Shown one piece after another: positions 29,424-40,723 of a DNA stretch of 64,000 nucleotides. How positions within the stretch are numbered: position 1 is the stretch's first letter; each line of letters begins with the position of its first letter. A model generated the notes under the pieces. It saw nothing but the letters and a program-made list of their open reading frames with translations. It was not told the DNA's origin and made no database searches. Made by a program: the position numbers and the translations under genes. This DNA is from Xanthomonas albilineans (GTDB lineage Bacteria > Pseudomonadota > Gammaproteobacteria > Xanthomonadales > Xanthomonadaceae). The stretch lies in assembly GCF_002939705.1 (NCBI RefSeq), contig NZ_MDCB01000016.1, forward strand, positions 1,312-65,311, in the 5' to 3' direction.

Positions 29424-29475
29424 AAAAACACCATCCACCGCACCCTTCCCCGTCAGCACCTGACGTGCGGTGGAT
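29424..29475 (-). terminator. Strong structured hairpin with T tract, sodC-distal terminator or RNA
   Basis: Perfect 11-bp outer stem (29433-29443 with 29465-29475) enclosing a second stem GTCAG / CTGAC around GTG, with a purine-rich bulge between. On the minus strand it is followed by GGTG and five T (29424-29428 complemented). It lies about 220 bases beyond the sodC stop. The rest of 29356-29695 shows no gene. It may end the sodC transcript or be part of a small RNA. Confidence 0.55.
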
Positions 29476-29695
29476 CCTCCGCGCAACAAGATACGCACCA
29501 GTCTGGACATCCATGTTTCCAGTCCATGCAGACCGCATCGGCGCATGCGTCATACGCAGTGCGCCGAGCAACTGCGGTTGTCCCCCATCGGAGCGAGGGA
29601 GCAGAACAGGAGGAGGAGACGTACAGCCGTTCCCCTTCATCGCCTAGTTGTAGAATCAAGGCCTGCCAAGGCGGGAGCACGCTACGCTGTGCCGA

Positions 29696-30283
29696 TCAAC
29701 GCAGCACACGGATCACCCCGCAAGACACGCGGACATCGGGGTTGCCAGCCGGCTGGCCACGGTTGACGTCAGGATCCGCATGCACGATCAGCGCACGCCC
29801 CGCGATGTCGTTGGCCGCACCACCACCGAGCACCATACCGCGCAGCAGCACGTCGATCTGAGCAATACCATCGGCGTTGGCGGTGAAGTGGTCGATCTCG
29901 CCGGCATGGTGCTGACTCGTGCTGAACCTGGACCGTCCTTGCACAGCGCCGAGCAGATTGAAATCGCCACCAGCGCTGCTTGCGTCAACCGCACTGCAGT
30001 CGCCACGCTCATGCAGATGAAAAGCAAAGGTATGGTTTGGCTGCAAGCCGCCGAGCGTACCAGTGATGCGCACACCACCAGGGGCGGCGACCAGCGACAG
30101 CTTGCCACTCACCAAACTGCCGGAGGCAGGCGCCAACACCGCCTGCGCCTGTTGTGCGGTAACGACGCTGGACAGCGTCGGGGCCTTGGACGGCGGATGG
30201 GATGGCGCTGAGTGCGGCGCACTACTGCACGCGGCCAACATCAACAATCCGCTTCCAACGAGACCATGCAATCCATAACGCAT
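29696..30283 (-). CDS. SodC-like copper/zinc superoxide dismutase lipoprotein with altered metal site
   Basis: 195 aa with lipoprotein signal ending LLMLAAC (Cys19) and a Ser/Pro linker, then the SodC fold. Copper ligands His89 and His91 (FHLHERGDC) and His168 (ALIVHADPD) are present, as are the disulfide Cys96-Cys188 and the guiding Arg186. The bridging His of the GGH motif is Asp107 (AGGDFN), the next zinc His is Gln115, and the zinc Asp is Glu129 (HHAGEI). AGGAG supports the second of two close ATGs. It may be copper-only or inactive. Confidence 0.85.
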   Translation of the reverse strand: MRYGLHGLVGSGLLMLAACSSAPHSAPSHPPSKAPTLSSVVTAQQAQAVLAPASGSLVSGKLSLVAAPGGVRITGTLGGLQPNHTFAFHLHERGDCSAVDASSAGGDFNLLGAVQGRSRFSTSQHHAGEIDHFTANADGIAQIDVLLRGMVLGGGAANDIAGRALIVHADPDVNRGQPAGNPDVRVSCGVIRVLR

Positions 30284-30535
30284 CGGCATCGACTCCTGTA
30301 TGCAATAGAGAAAAAGACCACCGTTCAGGCCCCATGAAAGCCGGGCAGCGTATCAGTCTAACCGGCCGTCGAGGTCGCGTCGCCTCACTAGGCGGTGCGC
30401 GATGACGCACCGCCGATGCGACACTGCCATGCGGTCGAGCGCATCTATCTGCTCTTTTGCCAAAGCAGGTCCGCTTCGACGTCATGGCCACCAGTGCGCA
30501 TCGAACATCCGTTGCGAGCAACCAAGCAACCCGTT

Positions 30536-31960
<1,425 letters not shown>

Positions 31961-31970
31961 CGCACTGCTC

Positions 31971-33008
31971 CTAATCGGTGTCCGCTGCGGTTTGCGGCAG
32001 CAGCAAGGTGAACACGGTGTGCCTGGGGCGGGAACGGAAACTCAACAAGCCGGCATGCTCACGCGCTACCTGTTGCGCCAGTGCCAAGCCCAAGCCGCTG
32101 CCCTCCGCACGTCCGCTGACCAGCGGCAGGAACAGATGTTCGGCCAGTTCCTCGGGCACGCCGCGACCGTCGTCGACGATGTCAAGGCGCAGGCCGCGCG
32201 AATGCACGCGGTCGCGGATGCGCTGGCCGTGTTCGACACGGGTGCGCAAGATGACCTGTGCGGCACCGGCCTGGATCGCGTTGCGCACCAGATTCCACAC
32301 CGCCTGGGTGAGACGGTCGGCATCGCCGAGGAACTCGGGAATGCTTGGATCGTAATCGCGCTGCAGGCGCACCGACCAACCGCCCTCGGACTCGGCCAGG
32401 CGCAATACACGTTCGAGTACCAAGTGGATGTTGAGCATGGCATGCGGCCGCGCTGGCGCCGGCGACAACAACTGGTCGAGCAGACTGTTGAGGCGCTCGA
32501 TCTCCGCACCGATCAACTCGATCAGTTCGTGCTCGTCTTCGTCGCGATGCTGCGCACGGCGCGCCAGCAACTGCGCTGCGCCCTTGAGCCCGGCCAGTGG
32601 GTTGCGCAGTTCGTGGGCCAACCCTTTCAGCGCCGCGCTCAACGCACTGGGCAAGACTTGCGCCGGGTCCAGGGTGGGAAACTCATCCACTGGATGCGCC
32701 TCCAGTAGCCAACCGCCGTCGTCCAGCCGCGACAGCCAACCCTCGGCGAAGCGCGGCGCCTCACCAGGGATGGCCAAGGCCATGCGATGCAGACGCAGCA
32801 CGTCACGCTCGTCGTTGAGCAGGAACCGTGCCAGCGCGTCGCCCTGCAGTTCCAGCGAAGCCAGCGGCTGGTCGAGCAGGCGACGCACGCTGACCCCGAG
32901 CCAGCGCACGAACGCCGGGTTGGCGCCGCGCAGGCGGCCGTCGGCATCGGCCCAGACCACCGGGGTGATAAGGGCGGAAAGCAGGGGCGGCGAAGCACTC
33001 ATTGTCAT
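31971..33008 (-). CDS. ntrB: Nitrogen regulation sensor kinase NtrB
   Basis: 345-aa cytoplasmic histidine kinase/phosphatase controlled by PII. An N-terminal PAS domain (ITPVVWADADGRLRGANPAF) is followed by the H-box with His132 (LKGLAHELRNPLAGLKGA) and the ATPase boxes (NLVRNAIQAG, DDGRGVPEEL, GSGLGLALAQ). The ATG at 33008 or 33002 is chosen. The frame is open upstream only with a TTG. A palindromic NtrC site touches the start codon, pointing to autoregulation. Confidence 0.94.
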   Translation of the reverse strand: MTMSASPPLLSALITPVVWADADGRLRGANPAFVRWLGVSVRRLLDQPLASLELQGDALARFLLNDERDVLRLHRMALAIPGEAPRFAEGWLSRLDDGGWLLEAHPVDEFPTLDPAQVLPSALSAALKGLAHELRNPLAGLKGAAQLLARRAQHRDEDEHELIELIGAEIERLNSLLDQLLSPAPARPHAMLNIHLVLERVLRLAESEGGWSVRLQRDYDPSIPEFLGDADRLTQAVWNLVRNAIQAGAAQVILRTRVEHGQRIRDRVHSRGLRLDIVDDGRGVPEELAEHLFLPLVSGRAEGSGLGLALAQQVAREHAGLLSFRSRPRHTVFTLLLPQTAADTD

Positions 33009-33025
33009 TGCACCAATATAGTGCA
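33009..33025. promoter_or_regulatory. NtrC-binding site abutting the ntrB start
   Basis: TGCACCAATATAGTGCA fits the NtrC consensus of inverted TGCAC arms with seven bases between. It ends one base before the ntrB ATG at 33008. Bound NtrC here should block ntrBC expression, as at the E. coli glnL promoter. If transcription starts further upstream, it would act as a roadblock. Confidence 0.7.
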
Positions 33026-33313
33026 AAAACAAGCGATCAGCCTGACGCTCCCCGGATGAGCGGCCGCATAGCGATCCGATTGCACCGTTACCGCGCCCGT
33101 GCGCCAAACTGCGTCAGCGACAGGACCACGGAAAAAACGGAATCGGGCGAAGCGAGCATCCACGGGAAATACCTCGATCACTGGGAACACGGGCATCACT
33201 TACGCCCCATAGAGCGTTTGTCGTGAAGGCCTCGGGTCGTGCGGACCGGCGAAAGCGCCGGCCGCACCCATACAGTTCCAAGTCCCGCGACGACGGTCGC
33301 GGGCCGGTGGTGC
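33026..33313. other. amtB-ntrB gap with a GC-rich hairpin
   Basis: No gene. 33241-33264 can form a stem (GCGGaCCGGCG / CGCCGGCCGC) 50 bases after the amtB stop. It lacks a T tract on the minus strand, so it is at best a weak terminator. The promoter of ntrBC should lie in 33026-33150, but no clear boxes were found. Confidence 0.4.
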
Positions 33314-34753
33314 TCAGGACTCGTAGGCGGATTCACCGTGCGAGGTAATGTCCAAACCCTGGCGCTCGGCGTCTTCCGACACGCGCAGGCCAACCACCGC
33401 CTTGGCGACAAGGAAGCCGACCACGGACACAATGCCGATCCACAGCACGGTCAGGCCGACGCCGGTGGCCTGCACCAGCAGTTGGTGGCCCATGGTCACC
33501 CCCGTGGCGTAACCGGTACCGCCCAGCGCCTTGTCGGTGAACACACCAGTCAAAAGCGCACCGACGATGCCACCGACGCCATGCACGCCGAACACGTCCA
33601 GCGTGTCATCGGCGTTGAGCAGCTTCTTCAGCCCGGTGACGCCCCACACGCAGATGATGCCAGCGGCCGCACCGATGACGATCGCGCCGAACGGTCCGAC
33701 CGTACCGGCCGCCGGGGTGATGCCGACCAGGCCGGCGACCATGCCCGAGGCCACGCCCAGCGCCGAGGACTTGCCCTTGACCACCTTCTCCGTCAACGAC
33801 CAAGCCAGCACCGCGGCAGCGGTGGCCAGCAGCGTGTTGAGGAAGGCCAGCGCGGCGATGGCATTGGCTTCCAATGCCGAACCGGCATTGAAGCCGAACC
33901 AGCCCACCCACAACAACGCCGCGCCGACGAAAGTCAGGGTGACGTTGTGCGGCTTCATCGCGGCATGACCGAAACCCAGGCGCTTGCCGACGAAGTAAGA
34001 GCCGACCAAGCCGGCCACGCCCGCATTGATGTGGACCACGGTGCCGCCGGCGAAGTCCAACGCGCCCTTGCCGAACAGGAAGCCTGGCGTCGACCACACG
34101 ATATGCGCCAGGGGTAGATAGCCGGCAGTGAACCAGATGACGATGAACAGCAACACCGCGGCGAACTTCACCCGCTCGGCGAAAGCGCCGACGATCAGCG
34201 CGCCGGTGATGCCAGCGAAGGTCAACTGGAACGCGACGAACACATACTCGGGCAGCTTGAAGCCCTTGGAGAACGTATCGGCCAGCGTGGTGCTATCGAC
34301 TCCGCTCAGCAAGGCCTTGTGCAGCGTACCAATGAACGCGCCACCATCGGCGAAGGCCAGGCTATAGCCGTACACCACCCACAGCACCGCGATCAGGGAA
34401 AACACCACACCGACCTGGATCAGCACCGACAACACGTTCTTGGCGCGCACCATGCCGCCGTAGAACAGAGCCAGGCCCGGCACCACCATCAGCAGCACCA
34501 GCAGGGTGGAGGTCAACATCCAGGCGACGTCGCCCTTGTCCACCACCGGCGCGGCGGCGGCGGGTGCGGCAGCCGTGGCTGGCGCAGGCGGCGGCGTCAG
34601 TTGTTCGGTCTCCACGTTCGGCGTGGAGACCGGCGTGATCTGCGCCTGAGCCAACACGCTGCCCGGCACACTCGCCGCCATCGCGCCAACTAGGATCAGC
34701 ATGCACACCGCATAGAAACGGGTCTTCCACCCGGAGAACAAGCCTGTCTTCAT
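33314..34753 (-). CDS. amtB: Ammonium transporter AmtB
   Basis: 479-aa inner-membrane ammonia channel. After a signal peptide (VGAMAASVPGSVLAQ) and a long Pro/Ala-rich periplasmic linker come eleven membrane helices. The twin pore histidines are in VHINAGVAGLVGSYFVG and VFGVHGVGGIVGALLTGV. GlnK blocks the pore when nitrogen is sufficient. The gene follows glnK by 22 bases, the standard glnK-amtB operon. The linker is longer than in E. coli AmtB. Confidence 0.96.
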   Translation of the reverse strand: MKTGLFSGWKTRFYAVCMLILVGAMAASVPGSVLAQAQITPVSTPNVETEQLTPPPAPATAAAPAAAAPVVDKGDVAWMLTSTLLVLLMVVPGLALFYGGMVRAKNVLSVLIQVGVVFSLIAVLWVVYGYSLAFADGGAFIGTLHKALLSGVDSTTLADTFSKGFKLPEYVFVAFQLTFAGITGALIVGAFAERVKFAAVLLFIVIWFTAGYLPLAHIVWSTPGFLFGKGALDFAGGTVVHINAGVAGLVGSYFVGKRLGFGHAAMKPHNVTLTFVGAALLWVGWFGFNAGSALEANAIAALAFLNTLLATAAAVLAWSLTEKVVKGKSSALGVASGMVAGLVGITPAAGTVGPFGAIVIGAAAGIICVWGVTGLKKLLNADDTLDVFGVHGVGGIVGALLTGVFTDKALGGTGYATGVTMGHQLLVQATGVGLTVLWIGIVSVVGFLVAKAVVGLRVSEDAERQGLDITSHGESAYES

Positions 34754-34775
34754 AATGAAGGGTTCCACAGTAGTG

Positions 34776-36853
<2,078 letters not shown>

Positions 36854-36894
36854 CAGATACAACCTCGGTTTATGAATGGCACCAGAAATTATGA

Positions 36895-36910
36895 GCAATC
36901 GGCATGCCAA
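36895..36910 (-). promoter_or_regulatory. Sigma-54 promoter of glnA
   Basis: The minus strand reads TTGGCATGCCGATTGC: a -24 element TTGGCAT and a -12 element TTGC with the GG and GC dinucleotides exactly ten bases apart, as sigma-54 needs. Transcription would start near 36883, leaving a leader of about 30 bases before the glnA ATG. Confidence 0.85.
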
Positions 36911-36971
36911 CTTCGTAGACTTCACAAGTCATTGAATCTGAAAGACATGCACGCAGATGGCGCAGACATTT

Positions 36972-36988
36972 CGCACCAAAATAATGCG
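36972..36988. promoter_or_regulatory. NtrC-binding site, glnA-proximal
   Basis: CGCACCAAAATAATGCG is an imperfect inverted repeat of the NtrC type (GCAC, seven bases, ATGC). It is centred about 97 bases upstream of the predicted glnA start of transcription. Confidence 0.65.
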
Positions 36989-37000
36989 GTCGCCATGAAA

Positions 37001-37017
37001 AGCACTACTGTGGTGCA
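37001..37017. promoter_or_regulatory. NtrC-binding site, glnA-distal
   Basis: AGCACTACTGTGGTGCA has the GCAC-N7-GTGC core of the NtrC consensus. It is centred 29 bases from the proximal site and about 126 bases upstream of the predicted start of transcription, a spacing similar to the paired enhancer of E. coli glnA. It also lies within 80 bases of the divergent uppP start. Confidence 0.75.
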
Positions 37018-37079
37018 AACCACAATGCTCTATCCTTGCGCACCGCCCATCTCTCCATTCCATCGAGCCAATCTCCTCC

Positions 37080-37871
37080 ATGAGCGACCCGCTGTCCGCC
37101 CTGTTGCTGGGCATCATCGAAGGCCTGACCGAATTCCTGCCTGTCTCCAGCACCGGGCACCTGCTGATCGCCGAGCAATGGCTCGGCCACCGCTCGGACT
37201 TCTTCAACATCGTCATCCAGGCAGGCGCAATCCTGGCGACCATGCTGGTATACCGGCAGCGCCTGTGGACGCTGGCGACCGGCCTGGGCGAGCCTGCCAA
37301 TCGCGACTACGTGTTCAAGCTGAGCGCGGCATTCCTAGTCACCGCCGTGGTCGGCTTGACGGTGCGCAAGGCCGGCTGGCAGTTGCCGGAGAGCGTGCAT
37401 CCGGTGGCCTGGGCGCTGGTGATCGGCGGCGTGTGGATGCTGGCAGCCGAGCAGATCGCAGGCCGGCTACCTGAACGCGAGACGGTGACCTGGAAAGTGG
37501 CCATCGCGGTCGGCTTGGCACAGGTGGTGGCCGGCGTGTTCCCCGGTACCTCGCGCTCGGCGACGACGATCTTCCTGGCGATGCTGCTGGGCCTGAGCAA
37601 GCGCTCGGCCGCAGCCGATTTTGCTTTCCTGGTCGGGATCCCGACCATGTTCGCGGCCAGCGGCTACTCCTTCCTGGAGCTATACAAGCACGGCGCGCTG
37701 GGCAGCGAGAACTGGGGCGACGTGAGCATCGCCTTCGCCGCGGCGCTGGTGACCGGCTTCATGGTGGTGAGATGGCTGCTGGGCTACATCAAATCGCACC
37801 GGTTCACCGCCTTCGCGGCGTATCGCATCGTGCTGGGCGCGGCACTGCTGCTGTGGCTGCCGGCAGCATAA
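37080..37871 (+). CDS. uppP: Undecaprenyl-diphosphatase UppP (BacA)
   Basis: 263-aa membrane phosphatase that recycles the undecaprenyl carrier for peptidoglycan and O-antigen, giving bacitracin resistance. Both signature regions are intact: GIIEGLTEFLPVSSTGHLL and VFPGTSRSATTIFLAML. About seven hydrophobic spans. Divergent from glnA. Confidence 0.97.
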   Translation: MSDPLSALLLGIIEGLTEFLPVSSTGHLLIAEQWLGHRSDFFNIVIQAGAILATMLVYRQRLWTLATGLGEPANRDYVFKLSAAFLVTAVVGLTVRKAGWQLPESVHPVAWALVIGGVWMLAAEQIAGRLPERETVTWKVAIAVGLAQVVAGVFPGTSRSATTIFLAMLLGLSKRSAAADFAFLVGIPTMFAASGYSFLELYKHGALGSENWGDVSIAFAAALVTGFMVVRWLLGYIKSHRFTAFAAYRIVLGAALLLWLPAA

Positions 37872-37882
37872 GGACTGAGAGC

Positions 37883-37904
37883 AAGGGCGATCCGACTCGC
37901 CCTT
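37883..37904. terminator. Hairpin between converging uppP and PEBP gene
   Basis: Perfect 8-bp stem AAGGGCGA / TCGCCCTT around a six-base loop, 11 bases after uppP and 31 bases beyond the stop of the converging gene. There is only a pyrimidine-rich stretch after it, so it is probably a weak bidirectional terminator. Confidence 0.5.
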
Positions 37905-37935
37905 GTCCCAATCCCTCTTTCGAAGGGTAAGAGAT

Positions 37936-38547
37936 TCAAGCCACGGCGGGATTGAGGCTGTAGGTGCCGTACAGCGTAGCTTCGGCCAACACGTGACCCT
38001 GCATCGCGCGCAGCGCGTCGGGGCCAGTAAAGCGCGCCGGTAGATCGAGTCGGGCCACATTCAACGCGAACAGGCGAAAGAAATAACGATGCACGCGCAG
38101 GTCGTTGGCCGGCGGATACGGGCCGTCGTAACCGTAATAGTCGCCGCCCATCGTCGCGTCGCCAGCGAACCAGTCGGTGTAGCTGTTCAGTCCCTGCCGC
38201 GCGCCGTCCAGGCCGGGCGGTTGCTGCTTGCCCTTGGTCACCACGCCGTCACTGGCGCTGCCCTCGGCGATCGCGCGCAGGTCGGCCGGCAAGTCCACCG
38301 CCACCCAATGCACGAATTCGGTGCGCGGCTGCGCGACCGGGATCTGCACATCGGCGCGGCCGACCATGTCGGCCACGGTCGGCACGTCCGGATCGATGCA
38401 CAACAGGGCGAACGACCGGGTCGCGGACGGCACCTGATCCCAGGCCAGATGCGGATTGCGGTTGCCGCCGAAGCCGTCGGCCTGACCCATCGCATAGGTC
38501 GCGGCAATCGGTTGGCCGGGCTGCAGATTGTCACTGCGAAGGCGCAT
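37936..38547 (-). CDS. YbhB/YbcL-type phosphatidylethanolamine-binding protein
   Basis: 203 aa, soluble. Family marks: NRNPHLAWDQVP, the ligand-pocket segment FALLCIDPDVPT, and YYGYDGPYPPANDLRVHRYFF. Eukaryotic relatives inhibit Raf kinase. The bacterial role is unknown. AAGGAG precedes the ATG. It lies 20 bases after the TPR/sulfotransferase-like gene and is probably cotranscribed with it. Confidence 0.88.
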   Translation of the reverse strand: MRLRSDNLQPGQPIAATYAMGQADGFGGNRNPHLAWDQVPSATRSFALLCIDPDVPTVADMVGRADVQIPVAQPRTEFVHWVAVDLPADLRAIAEGSASDGVVTKGKQQPPGLDGARQGLNSYTDWFAGDATMGGDYYGYDGPYPPANDLRVHRYFFRLFALNVARLDLPARFTGPDALRAMQGHVLAEATLYGTYSLNPAVA

Positions 38548-38567
38548 ACGGGAAGCTCCTTGTGGAA

Positions 38568-40655
38568 TCAGGTTGCAGGGTAGCCAAGGCGCATCGCAAC
38601 GGGCGTGAGCAGGACGAATGCCGCGGCCAGCGGCCCCGCATAGGCGCGCCAGTGGCCGGCGGCCAAACGTGGCGGGCCGAGCGTGGCCACGGTTGGAAAG
38701 GGGACACCGAATGCCTGCTCCAAAGCTGCCGCCACAGCGGCCGGATCGGTCTCGATGCCGTCCAGGCGCAGCAACCGGTGCGGGTACAGGTCCTGCGCGT
38801 GCAGCACGGCGATTTGCTCCAACACCGCCGCCAGCCAGCGCGCACCGCCTTCCGGAGAGGCCAGTTGCAGCGGTGCCGGGGCGCCATTGGCCAGCCAGTC
38901 CAGCAGCATATCGCGCGGGTCGCGCAGCACGATCAGCAACCGTCCTTCCGGCAGATGCGGGCGCAGCGCGCGCAACAGCACGTTGTCCCACCACAGCAAC
39001 CAGTCGACGATGTTGCCATCGCCGATGCCGCGCGCCGGCAACTGCGCACGCCACTCGGCGACCAGCGCCGCGCCGTCCAGTGCGCCGCTGTCGAGTTCGC
39101 CGACGCTGCGGTAGCGCTGCAAGCCATCGCTCGGCGGCTGCGCGCCGAAGCGGTCACCGCGCAGCACCGGACTGGCCGCGCTCAACACGGCGATCACCCG
39201 TTCCACGCCGCTACCTGGCGCCCCCCAGACGAAGAGCGGCCGTGCCTGCGTTTGCGCATCGACTGCGGCCAGCGGCGGCCATGGCGACAGCGCTTCTTGC
39301 CCCGCTTGCCCCAACGGCGGCAACGGCAAACGGTGCGGTTGTTGTTCCTGCTGAAATGCCAGCCAGGTCGCCAGCGCGTCCTCGACGCGGCCAGCGGCAT
39401 CCTGCACCGCCGCCAACCATGGCCGCAGGATGGTCCGGTTCTGCTCGGGCAGGCGCTGCATCAGGCGGCACACATGATCGATGGCCGCAGTGTGCTCGCC
39501 GCGTTCCAGCATCGCTTCGACCAGCCGCTCCTCGCCGCTGATCCGACCCGGCTCCAGGGCCACGATACGTTGGGCCACGGCCTCGCTCTGGTCGCGCTCG
39601 CCGGCCATGTCGTGCACCCGCAGCTGCGCCTCCAACGCCGGCACGTGCGCCGGCATGGTGGCCTGCCAGCGCGCGATCAGCGCGCGTGCCTCGGCACCGC
39701 CTACCGGCTCCAGCGCCAGCCGTGCCAACCATAGGTCATGGGCGTCGGTCGTACTGGTCAGCGTCGCTTCGAGGGTCGCGCGCGCGTCGTCGAGCGTGCC
39801 AAGACGCTGCCAAGCGATCAGTGCCGCGTGCAGGGTGCGGCGGTCGGCCGGAGCCGCAGCCAGGGCCGGACGCAGATGCTCCAGCGCCTGCACCGGTCGG
39901 TCGGCCTGCAAGGCGTATTCGCCGGCCAGGCGGCGCATGTTGGCGGTATCGCCGGCAGGATCGGCCAGCACCGTTTGCAGCGCGGCAATGGCGTCGTCGA
40001 GGCGGCCCTGACGATGCGCGAGCTGCGCGACCAGCGCCATCATCGGCACACTGGTCCCGGGCGTCAGCGTGGCGACGCGGCGGAACGCCGTCTCGGCGAA
40101 GGCCAGGTGCTGTTTGTCCAGATAGGCGAAGCCCAGCGCGTAGAGCAGGCGCGGATCATCCGGCAATGCATTGCTGGCGCGCGACAGCAAGGCCAGTGCG
40201 CGGTCGGCGTCGCCGCGGCGCAGCGCCAGCATGCCGTCCAGCCCGAGCAACTGCGGATGCTCCGGCTGCAACCGCGCAGCGGTGCGGCTCAACCGCTCCA
40301 CTTCGTCCAGGTCGCCGCGGCCCAGGGCCAGATGCCCGCGCATGATGTAGGCCATGAACGCGTTGGGATCCAGCGCCGCCGTCTGCGCCAATGCGACTTC
40401 GGCCTGGGGCAGGTCGTTGGCGCCAACCAATATGCTGGCGCGCAGCAGGTGCAATTCGGCATCTTCCGGCGCCAGCGCGATCGCCCGGTCAATGCTGTCC
40501 AGGGCTCCGGCGGTATCGCCGTGCTGCTGCCGCGCCAACGCCAGCCAGCGCTGCGCTTGCGCATCGTCAGCGACCTCCGCCACCCAAGCCTGTGCAAGAC
40601 GCAGGGCATCGGCGGTGTCCTGGCGGCGCAGGGCGTCGAGAATGGACTCGTGCAT
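38568..40655 (-). CDS. TPR protein with sulfotransferase-like C-terminal domain
   Basis: 695 aa. Residues 1 to about 440 are tetratricopeptide repeats (ALDSIDRAIALAPEDAELH, LLYALGFAYLDKQHLAFAE). From about residue 475 a nucleotide-binding segment PLFVWGAPGSGVERVI and a later LLIVLRDPRDMLLDWLANG match the two PAPS-binding regions of sulfotransferases. It probably transfers sulfate to an unknown acceptor held by the TPR part. No signal peptide at the chosen start. Confidence 0.8.
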   Translation of the reverse strand: MHESILDALRRQDTADALRLAQAWVAEVADDAQAQRWLALARQQHGDTAGALDSIDRAIALAPEDAELHLLRASILVGANDLPQAEVALAQTAALDPNAFMAYIMRGHLALGRGDLDEVERLSRTAARLQPEHPQLLGLDGMLALRRGDADRALALLSRASNALPDDPRLLYALGFAYLDKQHLAFAETAFRRVATLTPGTSVPMMALVAQLAHRQGRLDDAIAALQTVLADPAGDTANMRRLAGEYALQADRPVQALEHLRPALAAAPADRRTLHAALIAWQRLGTLDDARATLEATLTSTTDAHDLWLARLALEPVGGAEARALIARWQATMPAHVPALEAQLRVHDMAGERDQSEAVAQRIVALEPGRISGEERLVEAMLERGEHTAAIDHVCRLMQRLPEQNRTILRPWLAAVQDAAGRVEDALATWLAFQQEQQPHRLPLPPLGQAGQEALSPWPPLAAVDAQTQARPLFVWGAPGSGVERVIAVLSAASPVLRGDRFGAQPPSDGLQRYRSVGELDSGALDGAALVAEWRAQLPARGIGDGNIVDWLLWWDNVLLRALRPHLPEGRLLIVLRDPRDMLLDWLANGAPAPLQLASPEGGARWLAAVLEQIAVLHAQDLYPHRLLRLDGIETDPAAVAAALEQAFGVPFPTVATLGPPRLAAGHWRAYAGPLAAAFVLLTPVAMRLGYPAT

Positions 40656-40723
40656 GGGGCTCGGGCTGAAGGCAAACCCGCATTGTAGCGGGAGCGCCAG
40701 GCCGGCCAGCGCCGAAGCAGGGT

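Noticed and set aside
29356-29695. Group II intron or reverse-transcriptase fragment in the gap after the 304-aa gene
   Set aside because: The hairpin-rich sequence suggested it, but no maturase motif is present in any frame.
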